A DNA stretch of 64,000 bases from Ga0077523 sp038324085 (GTDB lineage Bacteria; Pseudomonadota; Gammaproteobacteria; Burkholderiales; Ga0077523), in assembly GCA_038324085.1 (NCBI GenBank), contig JBBQHP010000001.1, positions 124,001 to 188,000 of the forward strand. The letters are read 5' to 3'. Positions 36,280-45,731 of this stretch are shown one piece after another. The position numbers and the translations under genes were made by a program. Below the pieces are notes generated by a model. It saw nothing but the letters and a program-made list of their open reading frames with translations. It did no database searches and had not been told where the DNA came from. How positions within the stretch are numbered: position 1 is the first letter of the stretch; the number at the start of each line of letters is the position of its first letter.

Positions 36280-37221
36280 TCAGGCAGTGCCCTCGAGCGC
36301 GCGCAGGATCTCCCGCGCGCCTTCGCGCGACAGACTTTCCGCAACCTCCTGCCCCAGTTCGTCGGCGTCGCCGGGTCCGGTCGAACGCTCGCTCGCTGCG
36401 CGCGCCATGCGGGTCCCGTCGGGGCTCGCGACGAAACCACGCAGGGTCGCCCGGGTATCCGTGATGGTCGCGAATCCGCCGAGCGGAACCGTGCAGTTGC
36501 CGCCGAGGGTGCGGCTCATCGCGCGCTCGGCATTCACGCACCACGCGGTATCCGCATGGTCGAGCGGCGCCAGCAACGCGAGCACTTCGGCGCGACCGAT
36601 GCGCGTCTCGATGCCGATGGCCCCCTGGCCGACGGCGGGCAGACTCTCTTCGGTCGAGAGCAGGCTGGCAATGCGAGCGGCGAGGCCAAGTCGCTTGAGC
36701 CCGGCGGCCGCGAGGATCACCGCGTCGTACCGGCCCTCGTCGAGCTTGCGCAGGCGCGTCTGGACATTGCCGCGCAATGGCTCGACGCGCAGCGCCGGAT
36801 AGCGGGCACGGATCTGACTTTCGCGGCGCAGGCTGGAGGTGCCCACGACGGCGGAGTCGGGCAGTTCCGACAGCGCCCGGTACCGGTTCGAGACGAAGGC
36901 ATCGCGCGGGTCCTCGCGCTCGCCGATGGCAGCGATGACGAAACCGGCGGGCAGATTGACCGGCACGTCCTTCATCGAGTGCACCGCGATATCGGCCCTG
37001 CCTTGGAGCAACGCATCCTCGAGCTCCTTCACGAACAAACCCTTGCCGCCGATCTTCGCGAGCGAGCTGCCGAGCTTGCGGTCGCCTTCCGTGGTCATTC
37101 CGAGCAGATCCACGCGCAACCCCGGGTGGAGCGATTCGAGACAGGAACGGATGTGCTCGGCCTGCCAAAGTGCAAGCGCACTCTCGCGGGTGGCGATGAC
37201 GATGCGGTCGGGGACGGACAA
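36280..37221 (-). CDS. hemC: Hydroxymethylbilane synthase (porphobilinogen deaminase)
   Basis: This 313-residue enzyme joins four porphobilinogens into hydroxymethylbilane. It has RIVIATRESALALWQAEHI, GKGLFVKELEDALL, HSMKDVPV and the cofactor-binding Cys in LGGNCTVPLGGF. A TTG at 37221 with GGAG seven bases before gives the family length and the usual start; longer in-frame extensions are not family-like. First of the hemCDXY series, 223 bp after algR. Confidence 0.95.
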   Translation of the reverse strand: MSVPDRIVIATRESALALWQAEHIRSCLESLHPGLRVDLLGMTTEGDRKLGSSLAKIGGKGLFVKELEDALLQGRADIAVHSMKDVPVNLPAGFVIAAIGEREDPRDAFVSNRYRALSELPDSAVVGTSSLRRESQIRARYPALRVEPLRGNVQTRLRKLDEGRYDAVILAAAGLKRLGLAARIASLLSTEESLPAVGQGAIGIETRIGRAEVLALLAPLDHADTAWCVNAERAMSRTLGGNCTVPLGGFATITDTRATLRGFVASPDGTRMARAASERSTGPGDADELGQEVAESLSREGAREILRALEGTA

Positions 37222-37444
37222 GGGCTGGCTCCGGTTGCGAGCGGCTGATTCTAGCAGCCGCCTTCGCCAACGCCGCGATCCGGATGGGGTCCGATGCCCG
37301 CAGCGCACACCTTGCGCCGGGGCTTGTCTGTCGCCAGGTCCGGGCACGGCTGCGCGCCGCCGGTGGGCGAGTCGAAACTTCGCCATGGCCGAACGGGGGC
37401 AGGCAAGGGCGTTGGCGGGGCACTCGAGGGCAACGCGGCGCGGG

Positions 37445-38212
37445 TCACAGCGTGGTCTTCCCGAATTCGCGCACGACGTGCGCCTGCCGGCGCGACACCG
37501 GGAGCTTCTCGTCGCTGCCTTTGAGCAGCGCGACCCAACCGCCTTCTCCGTCCACGGCGGCCCGCTCGAAGCCGCTCAGATGCGCCTTCGCGGCGAGACA
37601 GCTGCGATGGATGCGCACGAAGCGGCTCGCGAACTCCTGCTCGAGGCGGCTCAGTGATTCCTCCAGCAGGTACTCGCGCTCGCGCGTGCGGATCGACACA
37701 TACTTCAGCTCGGCGCGCAGATACAGGATGTCCGGCACCGGAATGAGTATCACGCGGCCGCGTTCCTGCACCGACAGGTGGGTGCGCGCTTCCGGGGCGA
37801 GTTCCTTCAGCACGTCCAGCCGCAACGGGGTCAGCGCGCGCGCACGGGAGATCGCGTCGAACAGGCGGCGCAGGCGGATCGGCTTGAGCAGGTAATCGAC
37901 GGCATGCAGCTCGAAGGCCTTGACCGCATAGGCGTCGAACGCCGTGGTGAAGATGATCTTGGGCGGATCGGGCAGCTTCTGCAGGTGCAGTGCGGCCTCG
38001 AGGCCGTCCATCTCGGGCATGCGGATGTCGAGCAGTATCAGGTCCGCCTCGCGCTGCTGCAGGAGGTCGAGGAGTTCGCGGCCGTTCGCGGCTTCGCCGG
38101 CAAGTTCGATGGGCAGGCTCGCGGCGCAGTCATGGAGCAGGTCGCGCAGGCGGCTCCTGGCCGGGGCCTCGTCGTCGGTGATGACCACGCGCAGCGCCTG
38201 CGGATGGTTCAT
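37445..38212 (-). CDS. algR: AlgR-like LytTR response regulator
   Basis: The 255-residue regulator has an N-terminal receiver (VVITDDEAPARSRL, phospho-Asp in LILLDIRMPEMDG near residue 61, conserved Lys in YLLKPIRL) and a C-terminal LytTR DNA-binding domain (YLRAELKYVSIRT, FVRIHRSCLA). The order argH / algZ-algR-hemC-hemD matches the Pseudomonas alginate/type IV pilus regulator locus, which supports the AlgR name. Its ATG overlaps the kinase stop (ATGA). Targets here are unknown; the pilins are a reasonable guess. Confidence 0.92.
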   Translation of the reverse strand: MNHPQALRVVITDDEAPARSRLRDLLHDCAASLPIELAGEAANGRELLDLLQQREADLILLDIRMPEMDGLEAALHLQKLPDPPKIIFTTAFDAYAVKAFELHAVDYLLKPIRLRRLFDAISRARALTPLRLDVLKELAPEARTHLSVQERGRVILIPVPDILYLRAELKYVSIRTREREYLLEESLSRLEQEFASRFVRIHRSCLAAKAHLSGFERAAVDGEGGWVALLKGSDEKLPVSRRQAHVVREFGKTTL

Positions 38213-39237
38213 GGTCTGCGAAGCTCCGTCCTGTCCTTCACGTACGGCACCCGGATGTGCACCTGGTAGGCCTGATCCTCCACCCGGGACTCGAGGCTCG
38301 CTTCGGCATCGAAATGCAGCGCCAGGCGTTCGCGGATGTTGCCGAGCGCCATCTTGTTGCCGGCGTGATGCTGCCCGTCCTTCCGGTACGGATTGCGCAG
38401 GACCACGTGCACTTCCCCGCGCACCTGGTAGATGTTGATGCTGACCAGACCGGGATCCGGCGAGGGCTCGATGCCGTGGTAGACGGCGTTCTCGAGCAGC
38501 GGCTGCAGCACCAGCGGCGGGACCATCGCATCATGCGGCATGTTGTCCACGTGCCAGTCGACGCTCAGGCGATCGCCCAGGCGCAATTGCTCCAGGTCGA
38601 GATACTGCCGGCACAATCGGACCTCGTCGGCGAGCGGGGCGAGATCCCGATTGTCGGCCATGAGTACCCGGAACAGGTCGGCCATGTCCTCGAGCGCCGC
38701 CTCGGCGCGCCTGGAATCGCTGCGCACCAGCGACAGCACGGCGGTGATGCTGTTGAACAGGAAGTGCGGCCGGATGCGTGCCTGGAGCGCCTGCAACCTC
38801 GCTTCCGTGAGCGCCGGAGACAGCGCACGACTGCGCAGGTGGAAATAGAACAGGACCAGGCCGCCTGCCGCTGCCGCGAGAAACAGCGGCCGATCCAGGC
38901 CGCCCGGTTCGAGGCCGAACAAGCGCGCCCCGGCCCGATGCGTGAGCGCGGTCGCGACCAGCACCAGCGCCAAGGTCAGGACGACGCCCGTGCGATACCG
39001 GAGCCGCTGCAGCCATCGGCTGGCCGCGCTCAGCGCGAGCATCGACAGCGCCAGCGCCGGCTGCACATGCAAGGACACGATGGAGAACTCCTCCACCACT
39101 TCGCGCCAGGCGCCCGTGCGCAGCACCGCCGCGACGAACGAAGCGAAGGTCACGATGAGCACGGTCCGCAACCAGACGCCGGTATTCAGGAAGTCGGGAA
39201 GGCGGTCGGGATACCGGTTCTGATTTATACTCGCCAT
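38209..39237 (-). CDS. algZ: AlgZ/FimS-like LytS-type sensor histidine kinase
   Basis: The 342-residue kinase has four or five N-terminal transmembrane helices (~20-135) with no large external domain, then a His_kinase domain with ARIRPHFLFNSITAVLSLV carrying the phospho-acceptor His, and a HATPase part (LLENAVYHGIEPS, NIRERLALHF). It pairs with the downstream algR. ATG at 39237 follows GGAAGG with almost no gap; an upstream in-frame start is possible but less likely. It diverges from argH. Confidence 0.88.
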   Translation of the reverse strand: MASINQNRYPDRLPDFLNTGVWLRTVLIVTFASFVAAVLRTGAWREVVEEFSIVSLHVQPALALSMLALSAASRWLQRLRYRTGVVLTLALVLVATALTHRAGARLFGLEPGGLDRPLFLAAAAGGLVLFYFHLRSRALSPALTEARLQALQARIRPHFLFNSITAVLSLVRSDSRRAEAALEDMADLFRVLMADNRDLAPLADEVRLCRQYLDLEQLRLGDRLSVDWHVDNMPHDAMVPPLVLQPLLENAVYHGIEPSPDPGLVSINIYQVRGEVHVVLRNPYRKDGQHHAGNKMALGNIRERLALHFDAEASLESRVEDQAYQVHIRVPYVKDRTELRRP

Positions 39238-39381
39238 CCTTCCGAAGTCCAGACGGGACGCGGGTTTCCGAGGATCGCCGCAACCGCCGCCCAAGTGTGT
39301 GTTGGAACCCGTGCGTTGGATTCAATGCGTGGAATCCAGTGCGCGGCACCATTCGCGCGGATGCGCGCGTCATGACCACCG

Positions 39382-40809
39382 ATGAATTCTGAGCAAGGCT
39401 CCTCCGGCGCGCAACCCGCCGCAACGTCCGGCACCACGACCTGGTCCGGCCGCTTCGCCGAGCCCGTCGACGAAAGAGTCAAGCGCTTCACCGCCTCGGT
39501 CGGTTTCGATCGCCGCCTCGCACCCTTCGATATCGAGGGTTCGCTCGCGCACGCACGCATGCTTCGTGCCGTCGGTGTGCTCGCGCCCCAGGATCTGGCC
39601 GACATCGAACGCGGCATGGCGCAGATCCGGCTCGACATCGAGGCCGGCCGTTTCGTCTGGTCGCTCGACCTGGAGGATGTTCATCTCAACATCGAGCGGC
39701 GGCTGACCGAACTGGTGGGCGATGCCGGCAAGCGGCTGCACACCGGCCGTTCCCGCAACGACCAGGTCGCCACCGACGTGCGGTTGTTCCTGCGCGCCGC
39801 GATCGACGGGATCCGCGATTTGATCGCCGACCTGCAGCGCGCGCTGGTCGACCTCGCGGAAGCCCATGCGGACACCGTGATGCCCGGCTTCACGCATCTG
39901 CAGGTGGCGCAGCCGGTCACCTTCGGCCACCATCTCATGGCCTACTACGAAATGCTCGCGCGGGACGCAGCACGTTTCGCCGACGCCCGCACCCGGATCA
40001 ACCGCCTGCCGCTCGGCGCCGCCGCCCTGGCGGGGACCAGCTACCCGATCGATCGCGAGCACGTCGCGCGTGCGCTCGGTTTCGAGGGCATCTGCGCAAA
40101 CTCGCTCGATGCGGTATCGGATCGCGACTTCGCGATCGAATTCACGGCTGCGGCCGCGCTGGTGATGACGCATCTGTCGCGGCTGTCGGAAGAGTTGATC
40201 CTGTGGATGAGTCCGCGCTTCGGCTTCATCGACATTGCGGACCGGTTCTGCACCGGCTCGTCGATCATGCCGCAGAAGAAGAATCCGGACGTGCCCGAAC
40301 TGGTGCGCGGCAAGACCGGGCGCGTGACCGGCCATCTGGTCGCGTTGCTCACGTTGATGAAATCGCAACCGCTCGCCTACAACAAGGACAACCAGGAGGA
40401 CAAGGAGCCCTTGTTCGACACCGTCGACACGCTTACCGACACGCTCGCGATCTACGCGGCAATGATGCGCGGCATCACGGTCAATGCGCCCGCAATGCGG
40501 GCCGCAGCGTTGCAGGGTTTCGCCACCGCCACCGATCTCGCGGACTATCTCGTGCAGCGCGGGCTGCCGTTTCGCGAAGCGCACGAGGCGGTGGCGCGCG
40601 CCGTCCGTCACGCCGCCGGTCGGAACGTTGACCTGGCCGAACTGCCGCTCGACGTCCTGCGGCAGTTCTCGCCGCTGATCGGCGAAGACGTCTTCCATGT
40701 CCTGACGCTCGAGGGATCGCTGGCGAGCCGGGCACACCCGGGCGGCACCGCCCCGGTCCAGGTGCGGGCAGCGATCGCGGCCGCACGCCGCGCGCTGGAC
40801 GTTCGCTGA
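39382..40809 (+). CDS. argH: Argininosuccinate lyase
   Basis: The 475-residue enzyme splits argininosuccinate into arginine and fumarate. The superfamily signature GSSIMPQKKNPD is intact, as are WSGRFAEPVDERVKRFTAS, HTGRSRNDQVATD and PGFTHLQVAQP. Length fits. The first ~18 residues are Ser/Ala/Gly-rich and may be a dispensable extension, or a later start may be used. A 144-bp gap separates it from divergent algZ. Confidence 0.97.
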   Translation: MNSEQGSSGAQPAATSGTTTWSGRFAEPVDERVKRFTASVGFDRRLAPFDIEGSLAHARMLRAVGVLAPQDLADIERGMAQIRLDIEAGRFVWSLDLEDVHLNIERRLTELVGDAGKRLHTGRSRNDQVATDVRLFLRAAIDGIRDLIADLQRALVDLAEAHADTVMPGFTHLQVAQPVTFGHHLMAYYEMLARDAARFADARTRINRLPLGAAALAGTSYPIDREHVARALGFEGICANSLDAVSDRDFAIEFTAAAALVMTHLSRLSEELILWMSPRFGFIDIADRFCTGSSIMPQKKNPDVPELVRGKTGRVTGHLVALLTLMKSQPLAYNKDNQEDKEPLFDTVDTLTDTLAIYAAMMRGITVNAPAMRAAALQGFATATDLADYLVQRGLPFREAHEAVARAVRHAAGRNVDLAELPLDVLRQFSPLIGEDVFHVLTLEGSLASRAHPGGTAPVQVRAAIAAARRALDVR

Positions 40810-40816
40810 GCGGGGC

Positions 40817-41590
40817 ATGAATCCCGCCCTGGCAGCGTTGTTCTCGATCGAAGGGCGGGTGGCGCTGGTCACCGGCGGTAGTTCGGGCATCGGTCGTGCG
40901 ATCGCGCTGGCGCTCGCCGGGGCCGGCGCGAACGTGGTGCTGCTCGCACGGGACCGCCTGCGCCTGGAGACGACTGCGGCCGAGATCGAAGCCCTGGGCC
41001 GTGGCGCAGCCTGGTTCGATTGCGACCTGTCGGATCGGTCCGTCCTGACCGATGCCGCCATCCGCGCCGCCAAACCGTTCGGCGCCCCGGACATCCTGGT
41101 GACCGCGGCCGGCATCAATCGCCGTCCGCCGCTGCCGGAGCTGACGGCGGAGGACTGGGACGCGACGCTCCGGATCAATCTCGACGCACCGTTCCTGCTC
41201 GCGCAGGCGCTCGCCCCGGCGATGGCCGTGCGCGGGTGGGGTCGGATCATCAATATCGCATCGCTGCAGTCGGTACGTTCCTTCAACAACAGCGGCGTCT
41301 ACGGCGTCTCCAAGGCCGCCATCGCCCAGCTGACGCGCGTCCAGGCAGAGGCGTGGTCCGCCAAGGGTGTAAACAGCAACGCGATCGCCCCGGGGTTCTT
41401 TCCGACGCCGCTCACGCGAGCGGTATTCGACGATCCCGAGCGGGCCGCGGCGCTGGCCGCCCGCACCATGATCGGCCGCAACGGGTCCCTGGACGACATC
41501 CGGGGCGCTGCGATCTTTCTCGCGTCGCGGGCCTCCGATTACATCACCGGGCAGGTCTTGTTCGTCGACGGGGGATTCTCCGCGGGCTAG
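40817..41590 (+). CDS. Short-chain dehydrogenase/reductase
   Basis: This 257-residue classical SDR has the cofactor motif TGGSSGIGRAIA, AAGIN, a catalytic Ser-Tyr-Lys set in IASLQS and YGVSKAA, and the C-terminal YITGQVLFVDGGFSAG. It most resembles gluconate 5-dehydrogenase or 3-oxoacyl-ACP reductase types; the substrate cannot be assigned. It starts 7 bp after argH, perhaps only by proximity. Confidence 0.88.
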   Translation: MNPALAALFSIEGRVALVTGGSSGIGRAIALALAGAGANVVLLARDRLRLETTAAEIEALGRGAAWFDCDLSDRSVLTDAAIRAAKPFGAPDILVTAAGINRRPPLPELTAEDWDATLRINLDAPFLLAQALAPAMAVRGWGRIINIASLQSVRSFNNSGVYGVSKAAIAQLTRVQAEAWSAKGVNSNAIAPGFFPTPLTRAVFDDPERAAALAARTMIGRNGSLDDIRGAAIFLASRASDYITGQVLFVDGGFSAG

Positions 41591-41699
41591 CCGACGAAGC
41601 CATCGCGTTCGTTGCTCGAATTCTTTCCACCTGCTAGATTCGACCTCCCTCGCTGCGGGTTCGCCCGGGGCCACAACGATTCGAGAAGGGGGAGGAGCC

Positions 41700-43049
41700 A
41701 TGAAAATCACGACCGTCGTTCGCGGCGCAGTCGCTTGCGCCACCGCGTTGGCCCTGGCAATGCCGGCATTTGCCCAGGACAAGAAAACCAGCATCAAGGT
41801 CGGCTTCGTCACCTTCCTGTCCGGACCGGCCGCAGGGCCCTTCGGCGTACCGGCCAAGATGGCGGCGGAGGCGATCGTCGAATCGCTCAACGCGGGCAAA
41901 GCGCCGGCGCCCTACCAGAGCAAGGGCTTCGGGGGGATCCCGATCGAGTTGGTGATAATCGACGAGGCCGGCGGCGCCACCAAGCAGGTGAGCGAGTACC
42001 GCACCCTGGTGCAGCGCCAGGAGGTCGACGTCGTGATCGGCTACATCGGCAGCGGCGATTGCCTCGCCGTCGCCCCGGTAGCGGAAGAGCTGAAGAAACT
42101 GACCGTGCTGGTCGACTGCGGCACGCCCCGAATCTTCGAGGACGCTTCCTACCGGTACGTGTTTCGCACCCGTCCGCACGCGACCATGGACGCCGTCGCC
42201 GCCGTGCTCTACCTGCTGGACAACCGCCCGGCGGTCAAGCGCGTTTCCGGGATCAACCAGAACTACGCCTACGGCCAGGATTCCTGGAACGACTTCGAGG
42301 CGACCATCAAGACCCTCAAACCGGGGGTCGAGATCATCTCGTCGCAGATGCCGAAGTTTGGCGCCGGGCAATACGGCGCGGAGATCTCGGCGCTGATCTC
42401 GTCCGCGCCGGACGTCATCCATTCCAGTCTCTGGGGCGGTGACCTGGAGGCCTTCATGCTGCAGGCGCAGCCGCGCGACCTGTTCAAGAATTCGCAACTG
42501 GTCCTGGTGGCCGGCGAACCCTATCTGCACCGGCTCCCCGGCAAGATTCCCGACGGCACCATCGTCGGCGCGCGCGGCACCAACGGCGTGTTCGCACCCG
42601 ACTCTGCGCACAAACGCTGGCTGACGGAAATCTACAAGGCCAAGGTCGGCATCGATCCGAACTATCCGGCCTACAGCACTGCCGAGGCATTCCTCGGCGT
42701 GAAGGCGGCGTTCGAGAAAGCGATGCGCCAGAAGATCGGCGCCGCCACACCGATGGGTGCCGCGAAGAACGTCAAGGAAGAAATGGAGAAGGCCTACGCA
42801 CCGCCCAACCAGGACGAGATCATCGCGGCCTTCGAAAAGCTCTCGTTCGAGTCACCTTCGGGACGCGTCAACATGAGCCTGGGCAAGGGCCACCAGGCCG
42901 TGATGGGGACGGCGTACGGCACCACCCGCACCGAGAACGGCGTGGTCAAGGTGGGCAACATCAAGTACTACGACGCCGAGCGGGTCACGCCCCCGGAAGG
43001 CATGACCTCGCTCGATTGGATCAAATCGGGCATGAAGCGATCGAAATGA
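41700..43049 (+). CDS. ABC transporter substrate-binding protein, branched-chain amino acid/amide type
   Basis: This 449-residue periplasmic protein has a signal peptide cleaved after AMPAFA (about residue 25) and a Peripla_BP_6 fold (IKVGFVTFLSGPAAGPFG, VDVVIGYIGSGDCLAVAPVA, INQNYAYGQDSWNDFE). A strong GGGGGAGGAG ribosome site precedes the ATG. It feeds the LivHMGF-type importer encoded next. The ligand is unknown; members bind branched-chain amino acids, urea, amides or aromatic acids. Confidence 0.9.
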   Translation: MKITTVVRGAVACATALALAMPAFAQDKKTSIKVGFVTFLSGPAAGPFGVPAKMAAEAIVESLNAGKAPAPYQSKGFGGIPIELVIIDEAGGATKQVSEYRTLVQRQEVDVVIGYIGSGDCLAVAPVAEELKKLTVLVDCGTPRIFEDASYRYVFRTRPHATMDAVAAVLYLLDNRPAVKRVSGINQNYAYGQDSWNDFEATIKTLKPGVEIISSQMPKFGAGQYGAEISALISSAPDVIHSSLWGGDLEAFMLQAQPRDLFKNSQLVLVAGEPYLHRLPGKIPDGTIVGARGTNGVFAPDSAHKRWLTEIYKAKVGIDPNYPAYSTAEAFLGVKAAFEKAMRQKIGAATPMGAAKNVKEEMEKAYAPPNQDEIIAAFEKLSFESPSGRVNMSLGKGHQAVMGTAYGTTRTENGVVKVGNIKYYDAERVTPPEGMTSLDWIKSGMKRSK

Positions 43050-43098
43050 GCGATCCGGTAACCGGAGTGGCCGACGCCCGCGCCCACGCGACGCTGGC

Positions 43099-44010
43099 AT
43101 GAGCCACCTGATTGCCGTCCTGATCGACGGTACCATCTACGCCTCGTGGCTGTTCGTGATAGCCGTCGGCCTCACCCTGATCTACGGGGTGATGAAGATC
43201 CTGAACATCGCGCACGGCAGTCTGTACGCACTCGGCGCCTTCACCGCGGTCACGTTCTGCAATGCGTGGTTCGCACACGGCTATCCCGCACTGGGCAGTT
43301 TCGCGATGCTGGGCCTCGCCGCAATCGCCGTGGGTCTGGTGGCGGGGCCCGTCATCGAACGCGGGCTGCTGCGTTTCATGTACGGCAAGGACGAAGTCGT
43401 CCTGGTCCTCGTGACGTACGCGCTGTTCCTGATCCTGGAGGATGTGATCAAGCTCGTCTGGGGCGTCGATCCACTGTTCGTCCAGGGTCCCAATGGGGAA
43501 TCGCCTTATGCACTGCTCGGCAATTTCGAGATCAGCGGGCTCAACTATCCCAACTACAGCCTGTTGCTGATCGGCGTGGCCGTGGCCACGGGAGCCGCGC
43601 TCACCTGGGTGCTGACGCGGACCAAGGCCGGCAAGCTGCTCATCGCGGTCATCCACGACCGCGAAATGAGCGCCGCGCTGGGTATCGACGTCGGGCGGAC
43701 CTACTTCGTCACCTTCACCGTCGGCGCGATGCTGGCCGCCGTCGGAGGCGCGCTCACCGCCCCGACGGTATCGGTGGTTACCGGGATGGGCGCCGAAGTC
43801 ATCGTGGTCGCGTTCGCCGTGGTGGTGATCGGCGGGCTCGGGAGCCTGCCGGGGGCAGCCCTCGGGGCGTTCATCGTCGGGATGGTGCGCGCGGCCTCGA
43901 TCCACTTCGCGCCCGAGCTGGAACTGTTCAGCGTCTACCTGGTGATGGCAGTGGTACTGATCGTGCGGCCGAAAGGCCTGTTCAGCGGTGCCGAGGTGCG
44001 CAAGATATGA
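43099..44010 (+). CDS. livH: Branched-chain amino acid-type ABC transporter permease, LivH family
   Basis: The 303-residue inner-membrane permease has about eight helices and the LivH signature GVMKILNIAHGSLYALGAF near the start, with VVVIGGLGSLPGAALGAFIVG later. It forms the channel with the LivM-like partner. The stop overlaps the next ATG (ATGA). The symbol reflects the family, not a proven leucine substrate. Confidence 0.92.
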   Translation: MSHLIAVLIDGTIYASWLFVIAVGLTLIYGVMKILNIAHGSLYALGAFTAVTFCNAWFAHGYPALGSFAMLGLAAIAVGLVAGPVIERGLLRFMYGKDEVVLVLVTYALFLILEDVIKLVWGVDPLFVQGPNGESPYALLGNFEISGLNYPNYSLLLIGVAVATGAALTWVLTRTKAGKLLIAVIHDREMSAALGIDVGRTYFVTFTVGAMLAAVGGALTAPTVSVVTGMGAEVIVVAFAVVVIGGLGSLPGAALGAFIVGMVRAASIHFAPELELFSVYLVMAVVLIVRPKGLFSGAEVRKI

Positions 44011-44942
44011 AGTCCGACTCCACTTCGATCGCCATCGGCGTCATCACCGTGGTGCTGCTGGTGGCAGCGCCATTCCTGCCGAACTGGGCCATGTCGCTCG
44101 CGAATGTCGCGCTCTGCTACGGTACCGTCGTCCTGGGCATGATGCTGCTCATGCGCACCGGTCTCGTGTCGTTCGGCCACGGCCTCTACTACTGCCTGGG
44201 AGCCTACGCGGCGGGCATGATCGACCAGATGCTGAAGCTCCCCGACATGGCACTGATGGTCGCGGCGGCCGCGGCGGCAACCGCCGTGGTGTCGGCCATT
44301 CTCGGACTGCTGCTCGCGCGCTATCGCGACATCTTCTTCGCGATGTTGTCGCTCGCCTTCTCCATGATCCTCTACGGATTGCTCGTGAAGAGCTCGTCGC
44401 TGGGATCGACCGACGGCTTCAACATCTCCGCCAAGACCATTGTCGGCATCGCGGTCGCGGATGATGCGCGCCGCTATGCCGGCTATGGCATCACCGTCGT
44501 GATGACGATGCTCTCCGCCCTGCTGCTCAATCGATACCTGCGCTCGCATCGCGGCCGTCTCGCCGAGGCGATCCGCGACAACGAGTTGCGCGTCGAGTAC
44601 ATGGGCTCATCGGTCCGCTCGACCGTCCACCTCCACTACGTCATCTCCGCGGTGCTCGCAGGCATCGGTGGCGCGATGATGGCGATCAACATCGGTCACA
44701 TCGATCCGGAGATGACCTACTGGCCGCAATCGGGCGAGTTCGTGTTCATCGCCATTCTCTCGGGCACCGGCAATGTGTTCGCGCCGCTCGGCGGCGCACT
44801 CGTGTTCGAGACCATCCGCAGTTTCGCGTACGAGTACTCGCCCAACACCTGGCAGATGGTGCTCGGCATCACGATGCTGATCGTCATGATCTTCCTGCCC
44901 GGCGGCCTGTGGTCGCTGATTCAGCGCAGGAAGGCTGCCTGA
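44007..44942 (+). CDS. livM: Branched-chain amino acid-type ABC transporter permease, LivM family
   Basis: The 311-residue permease has about nine helices and LivM features: RTGLVSFGHGLYYCLGAYAAG, LLLARYRDIFFAMLSLAFS, and the cytoplasmic loop GRLAEAIRDNELRVEYMG that contacts the ATPase. It is coupled to livH by a 4-nt overlap and followed 3 bp later by the LivG-like ATPase gene. Confidence 0.92.
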   Translation: MKSDSTSIAIGVITVVLLVAAPFLPNWAMSLANVALCYGTVVLGMMLLMRTGLVSFGHGLYYCLGAYAAGMIDQMLKLPDMALMVAAAAAATAVVSAILGLLLARYRDIFFAMLSLAFSMILYGLLVKSSSLGSTDGFNISAKTIVGIAVADDARRYAGYGITVVMTMLSALLLNRYLRSHRGRLAEAIRDNELRVEYMGSSVRSTVHLHYVISAVLAGIGGAMMAINIGHIDPEMTYWPQSGEFVFIAILSGTGNVFAPLGGALVFETIRSFAYEYSPNTWQMVLGITMLIVMIFLPGGLWSLIQRRKAA

Positions 44943-44945
44943 GCG

Positions 44946-45731
44946 ATGGCCATGATCCTCGACGCGCAGGGACTGAACAGGAGCTTCGGCGCCGTGACCG
45001 CGGCGGACAACATCTGCGTCGCGGTGGAGCAGGACTCGGTCGTCGGTCTCATCGGCTCCAACGGCGCCGGCAAGACGACGTTCATCAACATGGTCACGGG
45101 CTACCTCAAGCCCAACAGCGGCTCGATCCGCTTCGAAGGCCGCGACATCACGGCGCTGAAGCCGCGCCGGATCACCCAGCTGGGCATCTGCCGCTCGTTC
45201 CAGATCCCGCAACTGTTCAACACCATGACCGTCGCTGAGAACCTGATGGTCGGCGTGGGCATCATCGTCTCGGCCGGCGGCGGCTGGGCGTCTTCCAGCC
45301 AGCGCAAGGTCGAGCCGGCCAAGGCCGTGACGGCGATGCTGGAACAGTTCGGCCTCGAAGCGTACCGCGACCGTCAGGCCGGATTGTTGCCGGAGGGCAC
45401 GCGCAAGCTGCTCGACATCGCGATGGCGATGGTGGTGCGACCACGCATCCTGCTGCTCGACGAACCCACGAGCGGCGTGTCCGCCGACGAGAAATTCGTG
45501 CTGATGGACCGGGTCATGGCCGCGGTGCGCGAAGGCAACGTCACCGTGCTGTTCGTCGAGCACGACATGGAAGTGGTGCTGCGCTACACGCACCGGGTAC
45601 TGGCGTTCTACGAAGGGCGCATCATCGCCGACGGCGATCCGGTCGTCGTCCTGGACGACGTGGAGGTGCGCCGATTCGTGATCGGCGATCACGCACCGAA
45701 GCAGGCCGGAGGCGCCGCACGCCATGCTTGA
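44946..45731 (+). CDS. livG: Branched-chain amino acid-type ABC transporter ATPase, LivG family
   Basis: The 261-residue ATPase has Walker A GSNGAGKTT, Q-loop region ICRSFQIPQLF, Walker B ILLLDEPTSG and an H-loop His in LFVEHDMEVV. The signature segment is LPEGTRKLLDIAMAM, divergent as often in LivG. It overlaps livF by 8 bp. Confidence 0.92.
   Translation: MAMILDAQGLNRSFGAVTAADNICVAVEQDSVVGLIGSNGAGKTTFINMVTGYLKPNSGSIRFEGRDITALKPRRITQLGICRSFQIPQLFNTMTVAENLMVGVGIIVSAGGGWASSSQRKVEPAKAVTAMLEQFGLEAYRDRQAGLLPEGTRKLLDIAMAMVVRPRILLLDEPTSGVSADEKFVLMDRVMAAVREGNVTVLFVEHDMEVVLRYTHRVLAFYEGRIIADGDPVVVLDDVEVRRFVIGDHAPKQAGGAARHA

Noticed and set aside
39226..39231. TATACT as a -10 box for argH
   Set aside because: It lies within the first codons of algZ, lacks a fitting -35 box and is too far (150 bp) from argH to be convincing.
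39370..41289. 639-residue minus-strand ORF opposite argH and the SDR
   Set aside because: argH and SDR motifs on the plus strand are complete; the antisense frame has no recognisable domain.
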